Source: JOPF133 sp052144935
Lineage (GTDB): Bacteria; Acidobacteriota; Terriglobia; Bryobacterales; Bryobacteraceae
Assembly (NCBI GenBank): GCA_052144935.1
Contig: JBKQPR010000113.1
Location: forward strand, 1-51,616
Reading direction: 5' to 3'
DNA length: 51,616 bases
Shown here: positions 24,653 through 33,000 of the stretch, one piece after another
How the letters are laid out: each line of letters begins with the position of its first letter
How positions within the stretch are numbered: position 1 is the first letter of the stretch
The notes under the pieces: generated by a model
Database searches by the model: none
What the model was told of the DNA's origin: nothing
The model's input: the letters and a program-made list of their open reading frames with translations, nothing else
Translations under genes and position numbers: made by a program

Positions 24653-25690
24653 ATGGCATCGAGTGACGACCAGAAGGGAGCGGGCGCTCCCCCGCCGGGA
24701 AGTGCGCGTTCCAAGGAGCTGACGCCGGTTGGACAGAAGCGGCGGATGTTCGGGCGCGGTGGGGGTACCCCTCCGCCGCGTCCCCCCTCGGACGGCGATG
24801 GCGACGACGAAGACGACGGCATGCTGCGCATGTCCTTCCTGGAACACCTGGAAGAACTGCGCGCGCGCATCATCCGGATGGTGATCGGGGTGGGGGTGGC
24901 CTTCATTGTCAGCCTCACATTCTCCAGCCAGTTGTGGGCCTTCGTCTGCCAGCCGGCGGTGCAGGCGTTGAAAACGCTGCACATCGAACCCGCCGAACTG
25001 GCGCAGATCGCGCCCATGGACGGCTTCCAGATTATCTGGGTCAAGCTACCGATTGTGTGCTCGATTTTCGTCGGATCGCCGTGGATTATGTATCAGGTCT
25101 GGGCCTTCATCTCGCCCGGGCTGTACCGCCGCGAAAAGCGCTGGGCAGCGCCGTTTATTCTGTGTTCCGCGGGCCTTTTCATTATCGGCGGAGTTTTTGC
25201 ATATTTCGTGGTCTTCCGTTACGGCCTGACCTTCCTGCTCGGCATCGGGCTGGGAAATTATGTCAGGCCGGTGGTCTCGATCACGGAATATTTCGATTTA
25301 TTCGTGAACGTGGTCCTCGGTGTGGGACTGGTTTTCGAGATGCCGATTCTGATCTTTTTCCTGACCTTGCTAAGAATTGTCACGCCGTCGTTCCTGATGA
25401 ACCACAGCCGCTACGCGATTCTGGCGATCTTCATCATCGCCGCGGTGGTCACGCCGACGCCCGACGTATTCAATCTCATGCTGTTCGCCACGCCCATGTG
25501 CCTCTTGTTTTACGTGGGGATTTTCGCCAGCTATTTGCTGGTACTGCACCGCGAAAATCGGCGATTCCCGTGGCGCAAGGCCCTTACCGTTGTAACCGTT
25601 GTACTGTTGCTCATAGCCGGGGCGATATCTCTGGCTATTACTGTACTTGGATACAAATTGGTACCTCATTGGCCATTTATGGTCCGATAA
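24653..25690 (+). CDS. tatC: Sec-independent translocase subunit TatC
   Basis: TatC of 345 residues, the receptor that binds twin-arginine signals. After a roughly 60-residue disordered extension (Gly/Pro/Asp-rich) comes the family start MSFLEHLEELRARIIRM, followed by six membrane helices, with LYRREKRWAAPFI between helices and a conserved Glu in the second periplasmic region. The N-terminal extension is longer than in E. coli TatC (258 residues), while the C-terminus is normal. It starts 5 nt after tatA. Confidence 0.95.
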   Translation: MASSDDQKGAGAPPPGSARSKELTPVGQKRRMFGRGGGTPPPRPPSDGDGDDEDDGMLRMSFLEHLEELRARIIRMVIGVGVAFIVSLTFSSQLWAFVCQPAVQALKTLHIEPAELAQIAPMDGFQIIWVKLPIVCSIFVGSPWIMYQVWAFISPGLYRREKRWAAPFILCSAGLFIIGGVFAYFVVFRYGLTFLLGIGLGNYVRPVVSITEYFDLFVNVVLGVGLVFEMPILIFFLTLLRIVTPSFLMNHSRYAILAIFIIAAVVTPTPDVFNLMLFATPMCLLFYVGIFASYLLVLHRENRRFPWRKALTVVTVVLLLIAGAISLAITVLGYKLVPHWPFMVR

Positions 25691-25781
25691 TCCCGATTTC
25701 GCGTAGAAGTGCGTCTTCTTTCCGGTGTACTATCAGTCTTGACTGCGGCACACGTGGTCACTGTTGCGGTTTTGAGACCCG

Positions 25782-26060
25782 ATGGACCTATATAAAGCCA
25801 TACAAGACTTATACGCCGAGAAAGAAAAACTCGAGCGGGTAATCGCCTCATTGGAGGAACTGCAAAGGGCCGCGGAAGCCGCTGCGTCGCCAGCGGCCGA
25901 GGGCGGGAAACGGCGAGGCCGGAAATCGATGGGATCGAAGGAGCGGCAGGAAGTTTCCGAACGTATGAAAAGATACTGGGAAAGCCGGAAAAAGAAACCG
26001 CCCGAAACGAAGCCCAGCGGCAGCCGCGCGGGAGACTCGGAGAAAGGGAAATCGTCGTAA
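25782..26060 (+). CDS. Small basic coiled-coil protein, unknown
   Basis: This 92-residue protein begins MDLYKAIQDLYAEKEKLERV, a coiled-coil helix. An AT-hook-like basic patch (GGKRRGRKSM) follows, then KERQEVSERMKRYWESRKKK. The second part resembles short motifs found in nucleoid-type or histone-H1-like bacterial proteins. Similar small genes are common in Acidobacteriota, but no function is known to me. It stands alone between tatC and the convergent methyltransferase. Confidence 0.7.
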   Translation: MDLYKAIQDLYAEKEKLERVIASLEELQRAAEAAASPAAEGGKRRGRKSMGSKERQEVSERMKRYWESRKKKPPETKPSGSRAGDSEKGKSS

Positions 26061-26117
26061 TCCAGGGAATTTCCGAGGAGTGGGGAACGCCGAACGGCCA
26101 CTGGAAACTGCCGGCGA

Positions 26118-26840
26118 CTAGCGAATTTCCCGTTCTTTGAAAAACCAGAGCCAGTAATATTGGCTGCCGGCCCCGGTCTGATAGCGCATGTCAAACCCAC
26201 AGCGGCCGGCCATCTCGCGGGCCTCGCGCTCGGAAAACGAAACGCCCACCCAGGTATCGTCCGCGTCGGCTTTCACGCGCGGACTGCCCTGCACCTGGAA
26301 TTTGAACAGGGCCCCGGGACGCAGCCGGCGGTTGACCTCGCGGACATAACTTTCGATAATCTCCCGGCTCGGAATATGCTGAAATACGATGCAGGAAAAT
26401 GCAAAATCCAGTTGCAATTTCCGGCCAATTCCCCAGCGGCTCCACCAGCTCCCGCCGACCACCGCGAGATCCCGGCCGTTATTCCGAAAAATCCGCACGT
26501 TGGGAAAAGCCGCCAGCCCGCGGCGAGCCTGGCGGACCATTTCGGGGCTGATATCGACCGCATAGACCTGGCCGAAGTGCTGGCCCAGCGCGCGGGTGAC
26601 CCGTCCGGCGCCGCAGCCGATTTCGAGCACATTCATCTGGCGCGGGTCTTTGCCCTGACAGATGTTTTCGAGGTCGGTGAGGATCTGTTCCTGGAAGGTC
26701 TGCTCGCCGGACCGGTAAAACTCCTCATCGGACCACTGGTCCTGTAAGGTGGCCACATAAAAGCGGGCATTCTCGCGCGCCCGCCGGTCCCAATCGCGCC
26801 GCATGCGCCGCAGTTGGGTGCTGATCCGGTTCCCCGTCAT
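26118..26840 (-). CDS. Class I SAM-dependent methyltransferase
   Basis: A 240-residue methyltransferase. Motif I is MNVLEIGCGAGRVTRALG (about residue 68), motif II VYAVDISPEMV, and the post-I region shows FAFSCIVFQHI. An N-terminal helical region (MRRDWDRRARENARFYVATL) precedes the core, as in UbiE/methyltransferase type 11 enzymes. Substrate unknown. It is read divergently from the tRNA-Ala gene; a TACAAT box lies about 10 nt upstream of the ATG on this strand. Confidence 0.85.
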   Translation of the reverse strand: MTGNRISTQLRRMRRDWDRRARENARFYVATLQDQWSDEEFYRSGEQTFQEQILTDLENICQGKDPRQMNVLEIGCGAGRVTRALGQHFGQVYAVDISPEMVRQARRGLAAFPNVRIFRNNGRDLAVVGGSWWSRWGIGRKLQLDFAFSCIVFQHIPSREIIESYVREVNRRLRPGALFKFQVQGSPRVKADADDTWVGVSFSEREAREMAGRCGFDMRYQTGAGSQYYWLWFFKEREIR

Positions 26841-26858
26841 CTGCTATATTGTAACTGT

Positions 26859-26897
26859 GAAATAGCACTACGAAATAGCACTATGAAATAGCAGTAT
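26859..26897. repeat. Three tandem 13-bp repeats between methyltransferase and tRNA genes
   Basis: GAAATAGCACTAC, GAAATAGCACTAT and GAAATAGCAGTAT follow each other without gap, 13 nt before the tRNA. They fill the divergent promoter region and might be regulator sites or slippage products. Confidence 0.8.
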
Positions 26898-26910
26898 CCA
26901 CAGACCCCGT

Positions 26911-26986
26911 GGGCGGCTAGCTCAGTTGGGAGAGCACGGCGTTCGCAACGCCGGGGTCGGGGGTTCAAATCCCCCGCCGTCCACCA
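26911..26986 (+). tRNA. tRNA-Ala, anticodon CGC
   Basis: A 76-nt cloverleaf with encoded CCA. The acceptor stem GGGCGGC pairs with GCCGTCC (one G-U), the anticodon stem is CGGCG/CGCCG around loop TTCGCAA, and the T stem is GGGGG/CCCCC around TTCAAAT. Anticodon CGC reads the alanine codon GCG, one of the frequent codons in this GC-rich DNA. Confidence 0.95.
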
Positions 26987-27425
26987 ACAAATCCCTTAAA
27001 ATCTGCGGTGTATTCGTTGGAAAGAAGCCCGAGTCTCCGGCCAGGGGCAGGCCGGGCCGGCGCCACTTACCTTGCCCGCAACAGGACTCCGCATTAATTG
27101 TGGGGCGGGCAGGACTGGGGTGCCCCTCTGGGCCCAGCCGCCCTTTGTAGGCGGCTTTTTCGGACCGCGCGAGTCTGCGCACCGAGAGCCGGCTGCAAGC
27201 CAAGATGGGCTGCCCCACGACTTGTGCAGAATGGGCACCAACCCCAAAGTAAGTGGCATTGGGCGGTGAGCCGGCGCCACAAACATGGCGCAAACGGGGC
27301 GCCCTCTGGCCCGTCCCGGCGCATCGGCGCATTTGAAGCTGCGGGTGCGGGCGCGGCATAGCGGCGGCCTTGCCCTGCGAGGCCCACCAGGGCTACGGAC
27401 GGAGCCAGGAGGCGTTCCTGGCCCA
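26987..27425. other. Gene-free interval with repeats after the tRNA
   Basis: No gene is supported; the open frames are Pro/Arg/Gly-rich on both strands. The interval holds the terminator at 27136-27160, two copies of GCCGGCGCCAC (near 27057 and 27272), and two copies of the GGGCGCCCTCTGG-type word (27118-27135 and 27297-27318). The stretch GGGCACCAACCCCAAAGTAA (from about 27232) looks like another dispersed repeat, but it has no second copy in this window. Confidence 0.5.
27136..27160 (+). terminator. Rho-independent terminator
   Basis: AGCCGCC and GGCGGCT form a perfect 7-bp stem with a 7-nt loop, followed by TTTTT. It lies about 150 nt after tRNA-Ala and is the only plus-strand candidate to end its transcript. 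Confidence 0.7.
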
Positions 27426-27902
27426 TCACACGCCAGCTTGCGGTCGCCCCAATGCATACCAGATTATGAAGTCCGTCATGGGTGGCGTGGCCCCCAGTTG
27501 GCGCATCCGTGACGCGTTCTGGCCGCGGTGATGCTGGCTGTGCGTGAGCGCCTGCAGCAACAACACGCCAGCCGGTGCTTCCCATGGACCGTTGGGCCCG
27601 CGCGGCAAAGTGATCGTCTTGTCGAGATCGGTAGACCCCAGCGCCGCCACCAGGTCCGCCTGGGCCTTCCCCATCGCCGCTTCGAGCTCGTCGATGGAGT
27701 CCACTTCCTTCGTCGCGGTGGTGTCCGGCGTCTCGCCGCGCGCCAGCATGGTCAGCCAATTCAGCGCCATCGCCATGTGGTTCAGCCGCTTGCGTATCTC
27801 CGCATCTTCCGACAGCGCGCCATTCTCACGAAGCGCTTTCCAATGCGCCGCATCGGCCCAAGCCTGATGCCGCGCCAGGTCCAGCAACAGTTCTGCATCC
27901 AT
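27426..27902 (-). CDS. DinB-family protein
   Basis: A 158-residue four-helix protein of the DinB/YfiT superfamily, started at ATG 27902. Landmarks are the N-terminal HQAWADAAHWKAL, the central HMAMALNWLTMLARGETPD and the HSQHHRGQNASRMRQLG metal-binding helix with its His pair. Such proteins bind a divalent metal and some use mycothiol or bacillithiol; the specific reaction is unknown. It is monocistronic here. Confidence 0.88.
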   Translation of the reverse strand: MDAELLLDLARHQAWADAAHWKALRENGALSEDAEIRKRLNHMAMALNWLTMLARGETPDTTATKEVDSIDELEAAMGKAQADLVAALGSTDLDKTITLPRGPNGPWEAPAGVLLLQALTHSQHHRGQNASRMRQLGATPPMTDFIIWYALGRPQAGV

Positions 27903-28053
27903 GGTTCTCGCTCCCTGATCCCAGTTTCGTTTTACCACGATGAAAAATCCAGTTGCCGAAGTAAAAGACCGGCGTGCTGCGGTTGACACCGAAGCGACTT
28001 CGAAACGATCCCGGCTGCCTGCGGTTTGCGCCGGCCGGCGGTGGCCGGAAGCA

Positions 28054-29241
28054 TCAGGGCGTGGGGAGGATGAGGGCGCGGCGGGGTCGCATCCACTGCC
28101 ACAGCAAGCCCAGCGCAAGCCCCACCATGAGACCCAGGAGAGCGATAGCGAGGCGATTGGGTTGGATCGGCAGTTGGGGGAGGCTGGCGGGGTCGAGGAG
28201 TTCGACCTGTTTGACCCCGGAACCGGTCACGCGATGCGTAAGGTTGTCCTCGATCAGGCGCGCGACGACTTGCTGCACGGCCGCCTGCGCCTTGAAGCGG
28301 TCGTGATCGGACGAGCGGATCCGGAAGGCGCCGGAATGTCCCTGGAGTTCGCGGACTTCCGTGCCTCCACCGTTTTGGCGAATGTAGCCCACTACTGGTG
28401 CGGCGGATTCGGGTGGAGTTACGCGCACCACCGCGCTGGACATCCACGTGTCCGGAATGGCGAAGGAGATGACGCCGGCCAGCAGCATCCCTGCGATTCC
28501 GCAGAGCGCCACGGCGGGCCAGCGGCGGACGCCAGCCAAAATGATGCCTGCGGCCAAGCCGATCACCAGGCCGGCGAGGATCCAGGCGGATCGGTTGGGT
28601 TCCGAGGGCTGCTCGGGCAGGCTGGCGGGATCGAGCACGGTGAGGCTGACGACGGGTGTGCCGTCCGCAATCACGCGAGTGGTCAATTCGCGGGTGACCG
28701 CTTGCGCCTTGACGCGGTCCGGATAGGAGAAGCGGATCTGGAAGGTACCAGCGAGAGGACCGGTCTCACGCCCGTTCCGAACCGGACGAAACGGACGGAT
28801 CTGGATGGTGCGGTTTTTCATGTGCTGAACGACATCCTCAAACGGCAGGCTCTTCCGCTCTTCGGGGTACAGGTCGAGTTTCTGGATCATAGCCGCGAGC
28901 GAGCCGCGGCTGAGGACGTCGGTGTCGATCCGTTCCAGCCGCATCGCCAGGTCCTCGCCGGTGGGAACGTGATCCAATTGGAGCACGGCCGTGGAGATAT
29001 AAGTGTCGTGGGTGCTGATGGCCACCACGGCCGCGCCGGCGAGTCCAATAGCTCCGCAGACGGCGATGATCTTGGCGAAGCTCCCGGCGGTAAGTTGCAT
29101 GACGATCGCTCCTTTGAGGACATCGCCCAGCGCCGGCCAGCTTGGGCCGGCGTCTTCGAGCAGGGCGTCGAATTCGGCTCCGTAGCGCATGCGCCAGGCT
29201 GGCGGGTAGAGCCGCGCCGCCAGCCGGAGAAGGTGTCTCAT
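28054..29241 (-). CDS. PadR-linked membrane protein with two Wzz-like domains
   Basis: This 395-residue protein opens with the motif RLAARLYPPAWRMRYGAEFDALLED found in membrane proteins next to PadR regulators. It then has a membrane helix (about 57-77), a periplasmic Wzz/chain-length-like domain, a helix near 225-245, a second helix near 255-272, a second similar periplasmic domain, and a last helix (about 355-378). Both domains share STAVLQLDHVP/SSAVVRVTPPE and LDPASLPEQPSEPNRSAWI/LDPASLPQLPIQPNRLAIA, so they arose by duplication. A role in polysaccharide length control or export is inference. Its ATG overlaps the padR stop by 4 nt. Confidence 0.8.
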   Translation of the reverse strand: MRHLLRLAARLYPPAWRMRYGAEFDALLEDAGPSWPALGDVLKGAIVMQLTAGSFAKIIAVCGAIGLAGAAVVAISTHDTYISTAVLQLDHVPTGEDLAMRLERIDTDVLSRGSLAAMIQKLDLYPEERKSLPFEDVVQHMKNRTIQIRPFRPVRNGRETGPLAGTFQIRFSYPDRVKAQAVTRELTTRVIADGTPVVSLTVLDPASLPEQPSEPNRSAWILAGLVIGLAAGIILAGVRRWPAVALCGIAGMLLAGVISFAIPDTWMSSAVVRVTPPESAAPVVGYIRQNGGGTEVRELQGHSGAFRIRSSDHDRFKAQAAVQQVVARLIEDNLTHRVTGSGVKQVELLDPASLPQLPIQPNRLAIALLGLMVGLALGLLWQWMRPRRALILPTP

Positions 29242-29525
29242 GCGTGCTTCAACCTGCCGAGGGCGGTGCGTACCACTTGGTCCAGGGCGGTCACCTGCTC
29301 TTCCAGGTAAGCGCGGCCGCTGGGGGTCAGGGCGTAGGGCTGGCGCCGGTCCTGGGCGGGCACGGGGCGGATCCAGCCGCGCGCCTCCAGACGGGTGATG
29401 GCGCCGTAGAGGGTGCCGGGGCCGAGGCGGACGCCGGCGAAGCGCTGGATGTCTTCCATCATGGCGTAGCCGTGCTTTTCGCCATCGGCCAGGCTGGCAA
29501 GTACGAGAATGGTTGGGTCGGACAC
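29238..29525 (-). CDS. PadR-family transcriptional regulator
   Basis: This 95-residue short PadR begins at GTG 29525 (VSDPTILVLASLADGEKHGYAMMEDI). The winged-helix core (GPGTLYGAITRLEARGWIRP) and QPYALTPSGRAYLEEQV follow. The longer upstream frame is non-coding in character. Its start codon touches a perfect 11+5+11 palindrome, which gives a direct autoregulation mechanism. It is translationally coupled to the downstream Wzz-like membrane gene. Confidence 0.9.
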   Translation of the reverse strand: MSDPTILVLASLADGEKHGYAMMEDIQRFAGVRLGPGTLYGAITRLEARGWIRPVPAQDRRQPYALTPSGRAYLEEQVTALDQVVRTALGRLKHA

Positions 29526-29575
29526 GATATTACGTCTCGCGTAATATCGTATGACGGAATAGACGGGGAAGTCAA
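29524..29575 (-). promoter_or_regulatory. Promoter and palindromic operator of the PadR/Wzz-like operon
   Basis: Read on the minus strand, TTGACT (29575-29570) and TACGAT (29551-29546) with an 18-nt spacer form a plausible promoter. The palindrome ACGATATTACG-N5-CGTAATATCGT (29524-29550) covers the -10 box, the predicted start site and the first base of the GTG start codon. PadR binding here would block both transcription start and early elongation. Confidence 0.7.
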
Positions 29576-30090
29576 GCGGGCAGCTCTGGAGGCCTCTGGA
29601 GGCGTGCTGCGACGCAGTTTGAAGCGTTCCGGTCGCTCGCCCAGGCGTCTTCGTGAACGTTCCCGGCGGCTCGCTGCCATCAGCCACGGATTCCTGAGGC
29701 TTCGGACCACTCTTCGCCGCCACCAATGACGTCCCTGACAGTCATACGAGTCGCGGCCAGCCGCTCGCCTGAGATCTCCACGCCCATGCGCGTTCAGCCG
29801 CCGCTGGGCTTCACGGACAATGCCTGAAAAGCCGGAGCACGGCCGCTGCCATGTGATTCGACCGAGAGCCGTGTGATTCGACTGAGAATAGCCCGGCCAT
29901 GACCGCCATGATCGGCATGATCGGAAGGCGCCCCTATAGCAGCGGACATGCCGTTGCGCGTATGTCAAGCCGTCAGGCAGCTTCCGGGAAGCCTCGGAAA
30001 GCCTGAGGCATAAAAAAGATGGACAGACACCCTGTTCCCTTACTGGAAGCAGGGCGCCTGTCCGTGTGGGGCTGGCCTGTCCCCTTGTGG
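29576..30090. other. Gene-free interval
   Basis: No gene is supported. Minus-strand frame 29459-29968 contains the protein-like segment GIVREAQRRLNAHGRGDL but is otherwise Arg-rich and lacks a start; it may be debris. A short tandem duplication, GTGATTCGACYGAGA, occurs twice near 29853-29887. The stretch 30021-30090 lies downstream of the Ig-like repeat gene and holds no clear terminator. Confidence 0.35.
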
Positions 30091-33000
30091 TTACTGCGGC
30101 TCCGCCGTTCCGGCGGCTTGCACGTTGATGGTGACGCCGGTTTGAGTGGGGAAGTTGCTGCCCACCGAAATCACGATCGGTTGCGCGCCGGCGCTCACGC
30201 CTGCGGGAATCGTCAGATTTACCTGCATCACGCCGTAGATTATGTCCGGCGCCGATCCCGCATAGTTCACCGTGGCCTGCATTCCGCCCACCGTAGCGGT
30301 CACCGTGGGGATGGGGTGGTTCAATCCGGTGCCATTGCCCGGCGCCACCCCGCCGGTGGTGCTGGCCGGGCTGGTGACGCCCTCGCCGGTCATGTAAACG
30401 GCGACCACCGATCCTATCGCAGCCGGATTGTTGGGACCATTCACGCTATAGTTCTGGTTCAGGATGGCGCCCGGTCCGGTGCCCGATTCGTTCAGCGTGT
30501 AAATGCCGGGCGCCGTGGAAACCACGTTATACGTCAACGGCGCGGAAGTGACGCCCTGGTAGACCACCGTAACGTTAGTGGTGGGCTGCCCGGCGATCTC
30601 ATAGGGCACCATCACGCTGGTCGCCGTTGCGGAGACGTACAGGACGGGGGCCGCGACGCTGCCGAAAAATACTTGCGTGTTTCCCAACGCGGTCGGATAC
30701 GGGCCGGTGGCGCTGGGCGCCGCTACGGTCAGCGTGGCCGGCCCGATTCCGGTGCCTTTGATGTAGATGTTTTCGCCGGGCGAGACCCCACCGAGCGCGT
30801 AACTGGCGGCGTTCTGCACCGCCGCGATCACGGGCGTAGGAATGCTCGCCACTGCGACATTCACAGTGAGGGTGATGGGCGCGGCCGTGTTCGGCGAGTT
30901 GATGCTGATGGTTCCCTGGTAATTGCCCGCGGCCAGCGCTTGGGAAGCCACGCTAATGGTGAGCTGGGCGGGTGTGACGCCGCTGGTGGGCGAGACGGTG
31001 AGCCAGGTGCCTCCGCTCTGGGTGAGGACGGACGCGGTAAAAGGAGTGCCGCTGCCGGAAGAGGTGAGCGAGGCAATCTGCGCCGAAGGCGACGGCTGAC
31101 CGGCGATGGCCGAGAAGTTCAGGGTCGCGGGAGTCACCGAGAGGGTCTGCGGCGCCGTCACGGTGAGCGTGACCGGAATGGCGATGGGGCTGCCGGTGGC
31201 TCCGGGGGCCGTGATGGTAACGGTGCCGGTGTACGGACTGCCGCTGGCCGTCAGGGTGCCGGCGCTGGCGCTCACCGTCACCAGGGCCGGCGTGGCGCCG
31301 CTGGCGGGTGTCACCGTAAGCCAGTTGCCTCCGTTGGCGGTGGTGGCGCTGGTGGTGAAGCTGATCGCGCCAGGAGTGCCGTTCACGTTGATGGCCTGCG
31401 CGGCCGGCGCCGTGCCGCCTTGCACCTGCGAGAAGGCCAGCGTAGCGGGACTCGCGGAGATGGTTCCTGCGTTCACGGTGAAGGAGACCGGCACGGTGAC
31501 GGGAACGGCACCGGACGCGGTGATGGTGATTTGGCCGGTGTAGGCCGTCGTGCTGGCAGCCAGGCTGGCACCACTCACGCTCACCGTGAGAGTGCCCGGG
31601 GTGGTGCCGGAAGTCGGAGTCACCGTCAGCCAGGAGGACGATGGGGGCGTGGTCGTGGTAGCCGACGCGGTGAAGGAAAGCGATTGACCGGTGGAGCTTC
31701 CGACGCTGATGGTCTGGGCGGCCGGCGCCGAGCCTCCCAGCGTCTGGGTGAAGCTCAACTGCGCGGGAGTGGCCGTAGGCGCGCCGGCGGTCACCTGGAG
31801 GGTCACCGGAATGATCAACGGGCTATCGAGCACCTTGGCGCTGCTGGCGGCCACGGCGGTGATCGTCACCGTGCCGGAATACGAGCCGGGCGTGGAAGGA
31901 ATGAATGCCAGCCCGATGGTGAGAGCCGTGCTCCCGTTGAGCGGAATCGTCGCGGACGTGGGCACGGCGAAAAGCCAGGTGGCGCCGTCGGTGGTCGCGG
32001 TGTTCACGCTGATGGATAACGGGTCCGTGGCGCTGGTGCTGGTGATGGTGAGAGCGCAGTTGGAGGATGTGTTGGTAATGCAATTTTGCGAGACCACCGA
32101 ACCTTGCACTCCGACCTGGGCGCTGAAGGCGGGTGCGCTGGCGGGGGTAACCACCAGCAGAGCGCTGGCGCTGACGTAAAAGGACACGGGAATCACGTAA
32201 GGGCTATTGGGCGCGGCGTTGCCGGTGGCCGGATTGGTGGCGGCGATGGTGATGGTGCCGGTGCAGGCGGCTCCGCTGGTGACCGCGGTGATCCCGGTGG
32301 GACTCGCGGTTACGGTGAAGGAGCCGCTGGTGGCGCCCGTGGTGGATCCCGCAAGCTGGAGCCAATTACTGCCGCAACCGTTGGTGGTGGCGGTGTTGGC
32401 CGCCACGGCGGTGTAGCTGAGGGTGGCGCCGGTGGTGCTGGAGACCGTGATGGTCTCGGTGGCAGGCGCCGTACCACCGGTCTGATAGGCGAAGACCAGC
32501 GGCTCGCTGGTGGAGACATTGGTGGAGATCAGCGGGTCGTTGGCGACGTTGAGGGTGACGCCGACGGTTTGCGGAGTACTGCCCGTGGTGCTGCCGTAAA
32601 CCGAAACCGTGCCTTTGTATTGTCCGAGCGTAAGGCCGGAGACGTTCACGCTGATGGTGATGGGCGTGCCGGAGCTGGTGGTTGCGCCCACCTGGGCGAA
32701 CAGCCAGTTGCCGCCGCTGGTGGTGGTAGGGACGACGGTGATGGCCGGCTGGCCGCTGGTGGCGGTAGCCTCGACCGTGACGGGAGCCGGAGCGCTTCCG
32801 TTCAACTCCGAGGTAAAAGTGACGGTGGAAGGCGCTACGTTGAGCAGCGGCGTGTTGGATACCAGCAATTGGATGGGAATGGTCTGTGAGGCATTCTCGG
32901 CAGTTACGGTGACCTCGCCGTGGTAAGTGCCCGCCGGTAACGAAACGCCCTGGTTATAGGCAACAATTACCTGATCGGTATTGCCCGGGGGCGTAAGCGT

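Noticed and set aside
27940..29310. 456-codon plus-strand open frame opposite the PadR/Wzz-like pair
   Set aside because: Shadow; the minus-strand genes have an operator, a promoter and family motifs.
30019..32019. 666-codon plus-strand open frame opposite the Ig-like repeat gene (continued by 32086-32889)
   Set aside because: Composition is Gly/Arg/His noise and it mirrors the Ser/Thr-rich repeats of the minus-strand gene, which has a signal peptide and family motifs.
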